A stretch of 50,064 nt of DNA, taken from the NCBI GenBank assembly GCA_003385605.1, contig QQUU01000003.1:1-50064 (forward strand). Reading direction: 5' to 3'. Position numbers and translations under genes: made by a program. Shown here piece after piece: positions 8,766 through 16,748 of this stretch (position 1 is the stretch's first letter; every line of letters starts with the position of its first letter). This stretch comes from Bacteroidota bacterium. GTDB lineage: Bacteria; Bacteroidota; Bacteroidia; Flavobacteriales; Schleiferiaceae. The notes beneath the pieces are model-generated. The model ran no database searches and was not told the DNA's origin. It saw only the letters and a list, made by a program, of their open reading frames with translations.

Positions 8766-10280
8766 ATGAATAAGTTAAACCACACAAAAAGCATTTGGGT
8801 AAGCCTCACGCTGGCGCTGACCCTAGTATTGGGTTCTTGTTCTAAGGACTTTCTTGATACGCGTCCGGTAGGCCGTGTATTGGAGGTGAACTATTACCAA
8901 AATCAAGACCAGGCTTTTGAAGCTTTGGTAAGTATCTATGATGTTCTTCAGTGGAACGATCAGTATGGATTTACTATGTTCCGCTTCTTGCAGAATGTTG
9001 CTTCTGACGATACATATGCAGGAGGTAGCGATGCTTCGGATCAGCCTTCATGGGTTGCTTACGACAACTTCACGTTGACACCTAACCTAGGCCCTCAACG
9101 CGGTTTTTGGAGAAAGTGCTACAAAGGCATCTACCGAGCTAACCTATACTTGGAGAAGATTGACGGTATAGAGGAAGCAGCAGAATCTTTCCGTGTAAGA
9201 ACAAAAGGTGAAGCTAAATTCCTTCGTGCAAAATTCTACTTCGATTTGGTTCGCCTATTTGGCAACGTGCCATTGATTGATCATACGCTAGGAGCTTCTG
9301 AATACTACACTGTAGAGCAAGTAGGTCCAGAAAGCATCTACCCGTTGATCATCTCTGATCTTGAGGATGCAATTAGTGTATTGCCAACTTCAGTTTCTGA
9401 AAACCAGTTGGGTCGTGTAACTAAAGGTGCAGCACAAGCATTGCTCGCTCGTGTGTACTTGTTCCAGAACGACGAATCTAAAATGAGCCAAGTTGCTTCT
9501 TTGTGTGAAGACGTAATCAACTCTGGTGAGTACCAATTGCTATCGAGCTATGCGGATCTTTGGACAAAAGAAGGCGAGTGGTCTTCGGAAAGTGTCTTTG
9601 AAATCACGTACAGCGAAAACTCAGCATCTGACTGGGGTTCATTCGGCTGGGGTGGCGGTGAAGGAAACGTAGGTGTTCAATTCATCGGTATGCGTGACTA
9701 CAACGGACCGACATATGCTACTGGTTGGGGATTCTGTCCTGTTTCTACAGAGTTGCAGGCTGATATGGCCAACGATCCACGTTACGGACAGACGATTATC
9801 AATGCTGCCTCTCTTCCAGGTGCAGAATACACTCCGGGTTACCAGAACACGGGTTACTTCATGAGAAAGTACGCTCCTATTGCTTCTAATGTTGCACCTG
9901 ACGGTGATCCAGCATTGAACTGGGGTAACAACATTCGTGAAATCAGATACGCAGATGTTCTATTGATGGCTGCAGAAGGTTTGGTTCGTAGCGGCGGTTC
10001 GGAAGGAACAGCTCGTTCATACCTCAACCAAGTGCGTGGTCGTGTAAGTTTGCCTCCTGTGTCTTCTACTGGTTCCGATCTGTTGGAAGACATTTACGAC
10101 GAGCGCAGATTTGAGCTTGCGACTGAAGGACACCGCTTCTTCGATTTGCTAAGAACAGGTAAAGCGACAGACGTATTGGGTGATCAAGGTTTCGTGTTGT
10201 CAACACACCAATACCTACCGATCCCTCAGCAAGAGATTGACGCGAGTCAAGGAGTATTAACCCAGAATCCTGGATACTAA
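8766..10280 (+). CDS. SusD/RagB-family nutrient-binding outer-membrane lipoprotein
   Basis: 504 residues. The lipoprotein signal LVLGSCSKDF places the lipid-modified Cys near residue 25, followed by FLDTRPVGRV, which is typical of SusD. TPR-like helices run through the middle (KGIYRANLYLEKIDGIEE near 121, AKFLRAKFYFDLVRLFGNVP near 153). The C-terminal end carries the family pattern EIRYADVLLMAAEGLVRSGG near 392, and YDERRFELATEGHRFFDLLR near 447. It caps the SusC pore on the cell surface and binds the glycan. It lies 7 bases after susC in the same operon. Confidence 0.97.
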   Translation: MNKLNHTKSIWVSLTLALTLVLGSCSKDFLDTRPVGRVLEVNYYQNQDQAFEALVSIYDVLQWNDQYGFTMFRFLQNVASDDTYAGGSDASDQPSWVAYDNFTLTPNLGPQRGFWRKCYKGIYRANLYLEKIDGIEEAAESFRVRTKGEAKFLRAKFYFDLVRLFGNVPLIDHTLGASEYYTVEQVGPESIYPLIISDLEDAISVLPTSVSENQLGRVTKGAAQALLARVYLFQNDESKMSQVASLCEDVINSGEYQLLSSYADLWTKEGEWSSESVFEITYSENSASDWGSFGWGGGEGNVGVQFIGMRDYNGPTYATGWGFCPVSTELQADMANDPRYGQTIINAASLPGAEYTPGYQNTGYFMRKYAPIASNVAPDGDPALNWGNNIREIRYADVLLMAAEGLVRSGGSEGTARSYLNQVRGRVSLPPVSSTGSDLLEDIYDERRFELATEGHRFFDLLRTGKATDVLGDQGFVLSTHQYLPIPQQEIDASQGVLTQNPGY

Positions 10281-10291
10281 AATTTAGAATT

Positions 10292-11167
10292 ATGTTGAAG
10301 AGAATCGCATTATTCGCAGTACTAGCTATTGGTTTCATTGCTTGTGAGCCAAGTGAAGCTGGTCATACAGAGCTTGGAGCATTGCCTCAAGCGGACTATA
10401 CAATGACATACATTGATAGTAACAATGTACAGTTTACATCAAATTCAACCGGTGACCCATTCCTATTCTCTTGGGAGATTGAAGGCGTTGGAACATATAC
10501 CGGTGAAACGGTTGATGTATTCATCGGTTCTATCGGTGTTTACAATGTGAAGCACACTGTGTTTAATCAAGGTGGATCTGCAACCGCAACGGGTACTGTA
10601 GAGATCTTTAAAGAAGGTCCACCGCCGTGTGTTGGTGCCATTGAGTGGTTGACTGAATGTGACGAAAGAACATGGAAGCTCGCTCCTCAAGCAGGCTCTT
10701 TGTGGGTAGGTTCTACTGACGGCGCTACTTGGTGGGCTGTCGATGCAAATGGTGCTGCTAACGGACGTCCATGTACGTACAACGATGAATGGACTTTCAC
10801 GGCAGACGGTGACATGGTGTATAACGCCAACGGAGATTTCTGGGGCGAACCAATCTTCGGCTTCTCGCCAGAAGGATGTTACAATGAAAACATGCTCACT
10901 GGCACTTTAGAAGGTTGGAAGAGCGGTACGCACGGTTACCAGGTAATTCCTGCGAACAACGATCACCCGGATCAAATCAAGGTGGTTGGTACTGGTGCTT
11001 TCTTAGGTCTACACAAAGTAGCTAATGGTGCAGAGGTAAGCACACCTCAGACAGAGATTACTTACGACATTCTGTCTATGACGGATGTTGCTGGTGACCG
11101 TTACATGGAAATTGAAGTAAACTTTGGTCCAGGACTCTGGCGCTTTACACTCTACTCTGAATCATAA
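10292..11167 (+). CDS. PKD-domain surface lipoprotein, probable glycan-binding protein of the locus
   Basis: 291 residues with a lipoprotein signal (GFIACEPSEAG, Cys near residue 18). Residues about 32-110 form a PKD-like beta-sandwich (FSWEIEGVGTYTGE, then a typical last strand TATGTVEIFKEG). The C-terminal part (about 112-291) starts CVGAIEWLTECDERTWKLAP and is rich in Trp and aromatic residues (ATWWAVDANG, DEWTFTADGD), as often seen in surface glycan-binding proteins coded after susD. It has no recognisable catalytic motif. It follows susD by 11 bases and probably holds polysaccharide at the cell surface. Binding of laminarin is inferred from the neighbours only. Confidence 0.8.
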   Translation: MLKRIALFAVLAIGFIACEPSEAGHTELGALPQADYTMTYIDSNNVQFTSNSTGDPFLFSWEIEGVGTYTGETVDVFIGSIGVYNVKHTVFNQGGSATATGTVEIFKEGPPPCVGAIEWLTECDERTWKLAPQAGSLWVGSTDGATWWAVDANGAANGRPCTYNDEWTFTADGDMVYNANGDFWGEPIFGFSPEGCYNENMLTGTLEGWKSGTHGYQVIPANNDHPDQIKVVGTGAFLGLHKVANGAEVSTPQTEITYDILSMTDVAGDRYMEIEVNFGPGLWRFTLYSES

Positions 11168-11176
11168 GGAGAATAC

Positions 11177-12337
11177 ATGAAGACACTCTTAAACGTATGT
11201 TTAATTTTCGGAATGGGCCTTGCAATTTCTAGTTGCGAGGCACCTTCCGTTCCTCAATTAAGTGCAGAGGACGTAATTATCGACGAAGGCAATGGAACGC
11301 ACGTTCTTGACTTCTACGTCTATCTTACGGAAGCAGCACCGAGAGAAGTATCGATCGACTATACAACCAGTGCCGTAAGCGCTGATGAAGGTAGCGACTT
11401 CGAGGCTGCTCAAGGAACATTAATCATTCCTAAGGGTGAATCTGTAGGAGTTATTCCTATTACGATTCTTGGTGATGAGGATTCTGAAGACACTGAATCT
11501 CTTTGGGTTTCATTCAGCAATCCTATTAACGTTACTACCCCTATTCCTTATGCTCAGATTACCTTGACAAATGACGACGGTGCACCACCTATCGACAATA
11601 CTGGGTATACATCACCGTCCAGCTATTCTGGTCTTACGCTAGTTTGGGAAGAAGAGTTCGACGGGACCTCTATTGATGGTGCTACTTGGAACTTTGAAAC
11701 CGGAGCGTCTGGCTGGGGTAACAATGAAAGTCAGTACTACAGAGCAGGAAATAAAAATGCAGAGCTTGATCAAGGTTTCTTGAGAATTACAGCGAAGGAA
11801 GAAACGTACTTAGGTGCGCCGTATACTTCTGCTCGTATGACGACGCAAGGCAAGGAATCTTTCAAATACGGACGTATTGATATCCGTGCTAAGGTGCCTT
11901 ACGGACAAGGTATTTGGCCGGCACTTTGGATGCTTGGAGACAACTTCAGTACTGACGGTTGGCCGACTTGTGGAGAGATTGATATCATGGAACTTATTGG
12001 AGGCGAAGGGTACAACGATCGTACGGTGTATGGCACGGCCCACTGGTCTAATAACGGTTCTCATGCAGAGTACAGTGGCAACACTAGTTTGCCGAACGGT
12101 GAGAAGTTCAACGATGAGTTCCACGTGTTTTCTATCGTTTGGAACAGTTCATCAATCAAATGGTACAGAGATAATATGCTGTACCACTCGATGAATATCG
12201 GTAACTTGAGTGCGTTCCATCAAAAGTTCTTCTTCATTTTGAATATTGCCGTGGAAGGAAACTGGCCTGGTCCAGTTGGCCCTTCAACCCAATTCCCTCA
12301 GTATATGCTGGTGGATTATATTAGAGTTTTTCAATAA
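11177..12337 (+). CDS. GH16 endo-beta-1,3-glucanase (laminarinase) lipoprotein with Calx-beta domain
   Basis: 386 residues. Lipoprotein signal (AISSCEAPS, Cys at about residue 20), a Calx-beta domain (about 25-138, ADEGSDFEAAQGTLIIPKGE), a short linker and a GH16 catalytic domain from about 150 to the end. The GH16 signature GEIDIMELIG is present with E267 as nucleophile, D269, and E272 as acid/base; the spacing ExDxxE is the laminarinase-type form. Other typical segments are GRIDIRAKVPYGQGIWPALW near 234 and DYIRVFQ at the C-terminus. It would cut beta-1,3-glucan at the cell surface before uptake by SusCD. A strong AAGGAG ribosome binding site lies just before the ATG, unusual in Bacteroidota where such sites are often weak. 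Confidence 0.93.
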   Translation: MKTLLNVCLIFGMGLAISSCEAPSVPQLSAEDVIIDEGNGTHVLDFYVYLTEAAPREVSIDYTTSAVSADEGSDFEAAQGTLIIPKGESVGVIPITILGDEDSEDTESLWVSFSNPINVTTPIPYAQITLTNDDGAPPIDNTGYTSPSSYSGLTLVWEEEFDGTSIDGATWNFETGASGWGNNESQYYRAGNKNAELDQGFLRITAKEETYLGAPYTSARMTTQGKESFKYGRIDIRAKVPYGQGIWPALWMLGDNFSTDGWPTCGEIDIMELIGGEGYNDRTVYGTAHWSNNGSHAEYSGNTSLPNGEKFNDEFHVFSIVWNSSSIKWYRDNMLYHSMNIGNLSAFHQKFFFILNIAVEGNWPGPVGPSTQFPQYMLVDYIRVFQ

Positions 12338-12364
12338 TTACTAACCATTAAATAAATGCTTAAC

Positions 12365-13693
12365 ATGAAAAAAATCTACGCTTTATTGATGTTGTGCTTG
12401 CCTATGCTAGGTTTCGCACAAAAGGATGTTACGTTTATCGTTGATATGCGTGACTATTCAGGTTCGTACACTACAGTTAACCTTAACGGTGACTTTAACA
12501 GCTGGTGTGGTACTTGTAATCCTATGGCTGATGCAGATGGTGATTCTATCTGGACAGTAACTCTTCCTTTGACTGCGGACTCTATTGAGTACAAGTTTAC
12601 TCTTGACGGTTGGACAGGACAGGAAAACTTGACTTCAGGTTCTGCGTGTACCAAAACTACTGGTATCTACACAAACCGTTTCGCTGCATTCACAGGTGAT
12701 ACGATCCTTCCAGGTGTTGCATGGGAATCTTGTGATGCTAAAGCAGGTCAGGTATACTTGACAATGCAAGTGAACATGTCTTACCAGGCAGTTGATTCAA
12801 CTGGTGTATTCTTAGCTGGTGGTGGTAACTTCGGTAACCCAGGTGATAACGAAATGCACCCAATCGGTGATAGTATCTACAGCATCACTGTTGCTAAAGA
12901 CACTGGTTTCACTTCATTCTTTACGTTCACTAACGGTGCTTGTCCATCTTGGGGTTGTAAAGAGAACTTGGCTGGTAAGCCTTGTGGTGACCCTAACAAC
13001 TACAACGACCGTTCAACAGGTTCACCATTGTACGGTGACTTCCACTTGAAGACTTGTTTCGGCGAGTGTACTACTGACGGTACTTGTCCAGTTCCACCGA
13101 CACCAGTAAACGTTACATTCCAGTCTGACCGTAACTCAATCTTGGGTACGTTCACTACTGCTTACGTTTCAGGTACAATGAACGGTTGGTCTGGTGATGC
13201 AGACATGATGTCTGACGATGACGGTGACGGTGTTTACACTGCTACTTTGTCTTTGTTGCCAGGTTCTTACGAATACAAGTACACTGCTGATAGCTGGGCT
13301 ATCCAGGAAAACTTCGATCCAGCAACTTCAGATTCAGTTTGTACGTTGACTACTGGTATCTACACGAACCGTTTCATCACGATTGGTGCTGCTGATACTA
13401 CTCTTGACGTTCAATGTTGGGAAGAGTGTGGTCCATGTGCGAACATTGGTATCGAAGAGGAGGCTGCTTCATTCGTAGTTAAGCCAAATCCTGCATCTGA
13501 TGTATTGTTCATCGAGAACACTACTGGAACTACTTCTAACGTAGCAGTATACAGCATCACTGGTGCTCGTGTAATGGAAGCTACTTTCGACGCTGAGGCT
13601 CGTCTAGACGTTGCTTCTCTACCACGCGGTATGTACATCGTACGTGTACAAAACGGCATGACTGAGAAGGTTGTACGTGTAGCCTTGAAATAA
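12365..13693 (+). CDS. Secreted three-module carbohydrate-binding-like protein with T9SS sorting domain
   Basis: 442 residues from ATG 12365; another in-frame ATG at 12356 would add three residues before the natural signal peptide MKKIYALLML...GFAQ. Three beta-sandwich modules follow. Module 1 (20-122) and module 3 (249-354) are clearly alike: NLNGDFNSWCG versus VSGTMNGWSGDA, IEYKFTLDGWTGQENL versus YEYKYTADSWAIQENF, and a shared TTGIYTNRF. Module 2 (about 128-235) is a divergent copy. They resemble the starch-binding/AMPK-type E-set domains often found near flavobacterial glucanases. Residues 365-442 are a T9SS type A sorting domain (VKPNPASDVLFI ... GMYIVRVQNG), so the protein should be exported and cell-attached or released. 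No catalytic motif is visible. Codon use is strongly biased, suggesting high expression. It is the last gene before a strong terminator. Confidence 0.85.
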   Translation: MKKIYALLMLCLPMLGFAQKDVTFIVDMRDYSGSYTTVNLNGDFNSWCGTCNPMADADGDSIWTVTLPLTADSIEYKFTLDGWTGQENLTSGSACTKTTGIYTNRFAAFTGDTILPGVAWESCDAKAGQVYLTMQVNMSYQAVDSTGVFLAGGGNFGNPGDNEMHPIGDSIYSITVAKDTGFTSFFTFTNGACPSWGCKENLAGKPCGDPNNYNDRSTGSPLYGDFHLKTCFGECTTDGTCPVPPTPVNVTFQSDRNSILGTFTTAYVSGTMNGWSGDADMMSDDDGDGVYTATLSLLPGSYEYKYTADSWAIQENFDPATSDSVCTLTTGIYTNRFITIGAADTTLDVQCWEECGPCANIGIEEEAASFVVKPNPASDVLFIENTTGTTSNVAVYSITGARVMEATFDAEARLDVASLPRGMYIVRVQNGMTEKVVRVALK

Positions 13694-13727
13694 TATTCAC
13701 TTACCTTTTGGTTAGTAAGTAAGTGTA

Positions 13728-13758
13728 GGGGGACCCGTTTCGGGTCCCCCTTTTATTT
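13728..13758 (+). terminator. Intrinsic terminator at the end of the susC-to-CBM operon
   Basis: A perfect 10-base stem (GGGGGACCCG, loop TTT, CGGGTCCCCC) at 13728-13750 is followed by TTTTATTT. It closes the 5651-13693 operon. The next gene starts only 14 bases beyond the T-tract. A smaller inverted repeat (CACTTAC...GTAAGTG) lies at about 13698-13725 just before it. Confidence 0.9.
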
Positions 13759-13772
13759 GGTACCTTGCGCAC

Positions 13773-16586
13773 ATGCGAAGGTTGCTCACGTTATTGCTTT
13801 TTGTCCTGTGCTTGTCCGGCTTTGGCCAAGAGGCTCGCCTTATTGATGCAAGCCAGGGATTGAACAATCCAACGGTATATGACATTGTCCAGGACCCTTG
13901 GGGATTTATTTGGATCGGAACCAGAGACGGTTTGTACAGATACAATGAGGGAAAAGCAACAAACATTTCCTTTCTAGATTCTACAACTGAACGCCGTTCT
14001 AACAACGTACAGAGCTTGTTGGTCACTCAAGATTCAATCCTTTATATCGGGTTACAACTTGGGGGTGTCGTGAGTGTTGATCTGAGCAATCTGAGTGCGC
14101 GTCCTGACAAGAAATGTCCGCAGTTGCCAGCGAATTATTCCATCATCTCTTTATACGAGACTAAGGATGGAACTATTTGGGCAGGAACAAGCGGAAACGG
14201 ATCCTACTTTCTACGCCCCGGGGCAGATCGTTGGCAGCAGCTCATTGGTAAAATTCATGGTGCGGATATCGCGTTTTGCTTTGATTTTGCCGAACAAGGC
14301 GACACACTTTGGATGGCTACTACGGGTTCTAAATTGTTATACGTACTTCAGTCGAACAATACTATCCTTTCCGCACTGGTAAATGGGGAGGTGAGTTCGT
14401 TTCGAAAATCGGTTGACGTTCGAGGAGGCGATGTTGTATTTGGAGTAGAAGATCAAGGACTTTTTCGTTTAAATACAACTTCAGGTGCTTTTGAAAGGGA
14501 TGCGACGTTGGATCCAATCGGTCCCCGGGATGTTCATTTGGACGGCGAAGATTTGTGGGTAAGCACTGATGGAGAAGGCTTATATAAAACGACTGGTGGA
14601 CGCATCGAACACTATTCTAAGTACCAACCACAGTTAGGCTTTGCGTCAGACCAATTCTATGGTATTTATGACATCTCCGATCAACTGTGGTTAGGGACGT
14701 TCAATTCCGGAATTACTGTACTCCCTAAAAGCGAGCGCATTGTTAAAACCTTGCCGAAGCATGAGGACTTTGCTTATTCGGGATTGCAGAGTTCGATTGC
14801 GTTACTAGAGCACGATGGTCTCTGGGTAGGTTACGACGGTGATGGTTTGGTTCGATACGATACAGATGCTGAAAAGGTTACAGTGAGCAGGGTAGACCCT
14901 GCCGTCCTGCCGGATGTTGTCACAAGCCTTGCAACCTACGGTGACGAACTTTGGGTCGGGAGTCTATCTGAAGGGCTATTTGTCTTGGACGATAAAGGCA
15001 TTCTTAAGCGTCGTTTCTTGGCGAGCTCCGGTATCGCCTTTGGTTTAGCGAATAGCAACATTTGGTCCATGGAGCAAACTTGGGGAGACAGTCTTTGGAT
15101 AGGTACCTTGAGTGGACTGCAATATTGGAATGGACAAGAGTTTATTTCTCCATTTAAAGTGCCTTGGCGCGTAGGCCGGAATATCATGGATCTTGAATTT
15201 ACTGGCAATGAGCTGTGGGTGGGGTCCGAATTTTCAGGGCTACATTCCATAGATCGTAATGGCGGAATATTCTCAGTAACATTAGACAATAGTGTCCTTG
15301 ATCTAAGCTCTTACGGCGGTCAATTGATTATCGGGACAGAAGGTGCCGGTATTCTTTCCTACCGAGAAGGAATCTTAGATACAATACTTCAAAATTCAGA
15401 CTACACGAACTGTTATGCATTAGCAACCGGCGAGCATTACATTTATGCAACAACCTCTCTAGGACTAGGCCGCATACAATACATCGATAGCCACTGGGAA
15501 TTCGAGCTCATCCGTGAGATTGATGAATTACAGATTGGACTACCAAATAGGAAATCACTCGTTCTTAAGGGTGAAAACCTTTATGTAGGTGGCACCAAAG
15601 GCGTTGCGGTGGTCAATGTGAATGATATACGTACTGCGGAGGTTCCCGATCTGCTGTTGACCGATGTCTATGCAGACAATGAAAAGCAATCTGCAAAATT
15701 GATTAAAAACACTAATGAGGTCCGCCAACCCATTACATTTAACGCAGGGACAAAATCTATAAGGTTTTCCTTTGAACTGATGTCTCCTTCTTTTCAACGA
15801 GGTGTAGCGTTTCATTACAGATTGTCTTCAAACGACGAACGCTGGATGACACTGCCTCAAGGTTCACGAATCATTGATTTATCAGAGCTCGATCCGGGCA
15901 AATACACGATTGAAATTTCAGCGACGAAATCTGGCGTAGCACCCAAAGTACTTTCGTTTGATTTTGTCATTAAGGCTTTCTTTTGGCAGCAATGGTGGTT
16001 CAAACTTATCCTCTTTGTAGTAATTACTTTCTTGGTGGGGGCCGCAGTATTCTTCTTCCAGGACCGTAAATTCAGATTGACGCGCCTAAAACTTGTAGAA
16101 ACTGAGCGTGAGCTTTTAAAAGCAAGGGCGGCCGAGCTAGAGGTAAAGACCGAAAAACAGAAGACAGAACTTAGTTTTCAGTTACTGAAGACATCTTCAC
16201 GTCTTGAACTTCTTCAATCCTTTAAGGAACGCTTGGTAAAAGAAAGCGAGAAGAAAGGACGATCAGAAGAGGTACTTAGGTTTCTTAAGGGTATGACTAG
16301 GGAGTTGAACAGAGAGCTTCAAAGTGAAAACTATTGGGACCATTTTGAGCGTAACTACCGCGAGCTCCACGAAGACTTCTCTGCAAAGCTAAAAGCAGAG
16401 TATCCAACCTTGACTAAAGGAGAGATTCGTTTGAGTTATTTGCTTCGTCAGCAGATGAGTAATAAGGAGGTCGCGAACGTACTGAATGTGAGTCCGGCAG
16501 CTGTTGAGAAAGCCAAATACCGTCTAAAGAAGAAACTAGAACTCGAAAAGGGCGATTCTCTAGATGAATTCATCCAAAAAATATAA
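13773..16586 (+). CDS. Membrane-spanning propeller/HTH transcriptional regulator of the polysaccharide locus
   Basis: 937 residues. Signal peptide (1-18), then about 600 residues of periplasmic two-component-regulator propeller repeats (IVQDPWGFIWIGTRDGLYRY near residue 37, and many W-G/V-T/S-x-GLY-type repeats such as LWVSTDGEGLY), a Y_Y_Y-type beta-sandwich (about 645-735), one membrane segment (about 742-765), a cytoplasmic coiled coil (about 768-830) and a C-terminal LuxR-like helix-turn-helix (about 870-930; TKGEIRLSYLLRQQMSNKEV, then VSPAAVEKAKYRLKKKL). No histidine kinase, HATPase or receiver domain is present, so it would sense a glycan in the periplasm and act on DNA directly. It sits inside the locus it probably controls. 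Its start codon is 14 bases after a terminator T-tract. Confidence 0.88.
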   Translation: MRRLLTLLLFVLCLSGFGQEARLIDASQGLNNPTVYDIVQDPWGFIWIGTRDGLYRYNEGKATNISFLDSTTERRSNNVQSLLVTQDSILYIGLQLGGVVSVDLSNLSARPDKKCPQLPANYSIISLYETKDGTIWAGTSGNGSYFLRPGADRWQQLIGKIHGADIAFCFDFAEQGDTLWMATTGSKLLYVLQSNNTILSALVNGEVSSFRKSVDVRGGDVVFGVEDQGLFRLNTTSGAFERDATLDPIGPRDVHLDGEDLWVSTDGEGLYKTTGGRIEHYSKYQPQLGFASDQFYGIYDISDQLWLGTFNSGITVLPKSERIVKTLPKHEDFAYSGLQSSIALLEHDGLWVGYDGDGLVRYDTDAEKVTVSRVDPAVLPDVVTSLATYGDELWVGSLSEGLFVLDDKGILKRRFLASSGIAFGLANSNIWSMEQTWGDSLWIGTLSGLQYWNGQEFISPFKVPWRVGRNIMDLEFTGNELWVGSEFSGLHSIDRNGGIFSVTLDNSVLDLSSYGGQLIIGTEGAGILSYREGILDTILQNSDYTNCYALATGEHYIYATTSLGLGRIQYIDSHWEFELIREIDELQIGLPNRKSLVLKGENLYVGGTKGVAVVNVNDIRTAEVPDLLLTDVYADNEKQSAKLIKNTNEVRQPITFNAGTKSIRFSFELMSPSFQRGVAFHYRLSSNDERWMTLPQGSRIIDLSELDPGKYTIEISATKSGVAPKVLSFDFVIKAFFWQQWWFKLILFVVITFLVGAAVFFFQDRKFRLTRLKLVETERELLKARAAELEVKTEKQKTELSFQLLKTSSRLELLQSFKERLVKESEKKGRSEEVLRFLKGMTRELNRELQSENYWDHFERNYRELHEDFSAKLKAEYPTLTKGEIRLSYLLRQQMSNKEVANVLNVSPAAVEKAKYRLKKKLELEKGDSLDEFIQKI

Positions 16587-16587
16587 T

Positions 16588-16644
16588 TGTCCAGCAACTG
16601 TCTTGCTCTAAATAACACGTCTCGAAGCAATTATCGCATCTTTG
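16588..16644 (+). promoter_or_regulatory. Candidate regulated promoter of the GH5 gene
   Basis: TGTCC at 16588 and TGTCT at 16599 are 11 bases apart, the same spacing as the TGTCCGGT pair before susC. CATCTTTG at 16637-16644 matches seven of eight bases of TAnnTTTG. The distance from the second repeat to this -7 element is 38 bases, against 39 before susC. No TTG is found at the -33 position, as could be expected for an activator-dependent promoter. The evidence is pattern only. Confidence 0.3.
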
Positions 16645-16684
16645 GAAAAGTGTTACCGATTGCCAAAACTGCGCATCATTAAAG

Positions 16685-16722
16685 CGAGGTTTGCTTCCCA
16701 AGGGAAGCGCCTCGTTTTTTTT
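16685..16722 (+). terminator. Intrinsic terminator (or leader attenuator) before the GH5 gene
   Basis: The inverted repeat CGAGG...GCTTCCC / GGGAAGC...CCTCG at 16685-16714 is followed by eight T. It would end the regulator transcript. If GH5 is transcribed from the candidate promoter at 16588-16644, the hairpin would instead lie in its leader, 26 bases from the start codon. Confidence 0.8.
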
Positions 16723-16748
16723 ATATTGTACCTACACAACTACACATC

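Noticed and set aside
13698-13725. Inverted repeat CACTTAC...GTAAGTG before the operon terminator
   Set aside because: It resembles the AGTAAGT half-site near tetR but lies just after a stop codon without promoter context; probably chance or part of the 3' end.
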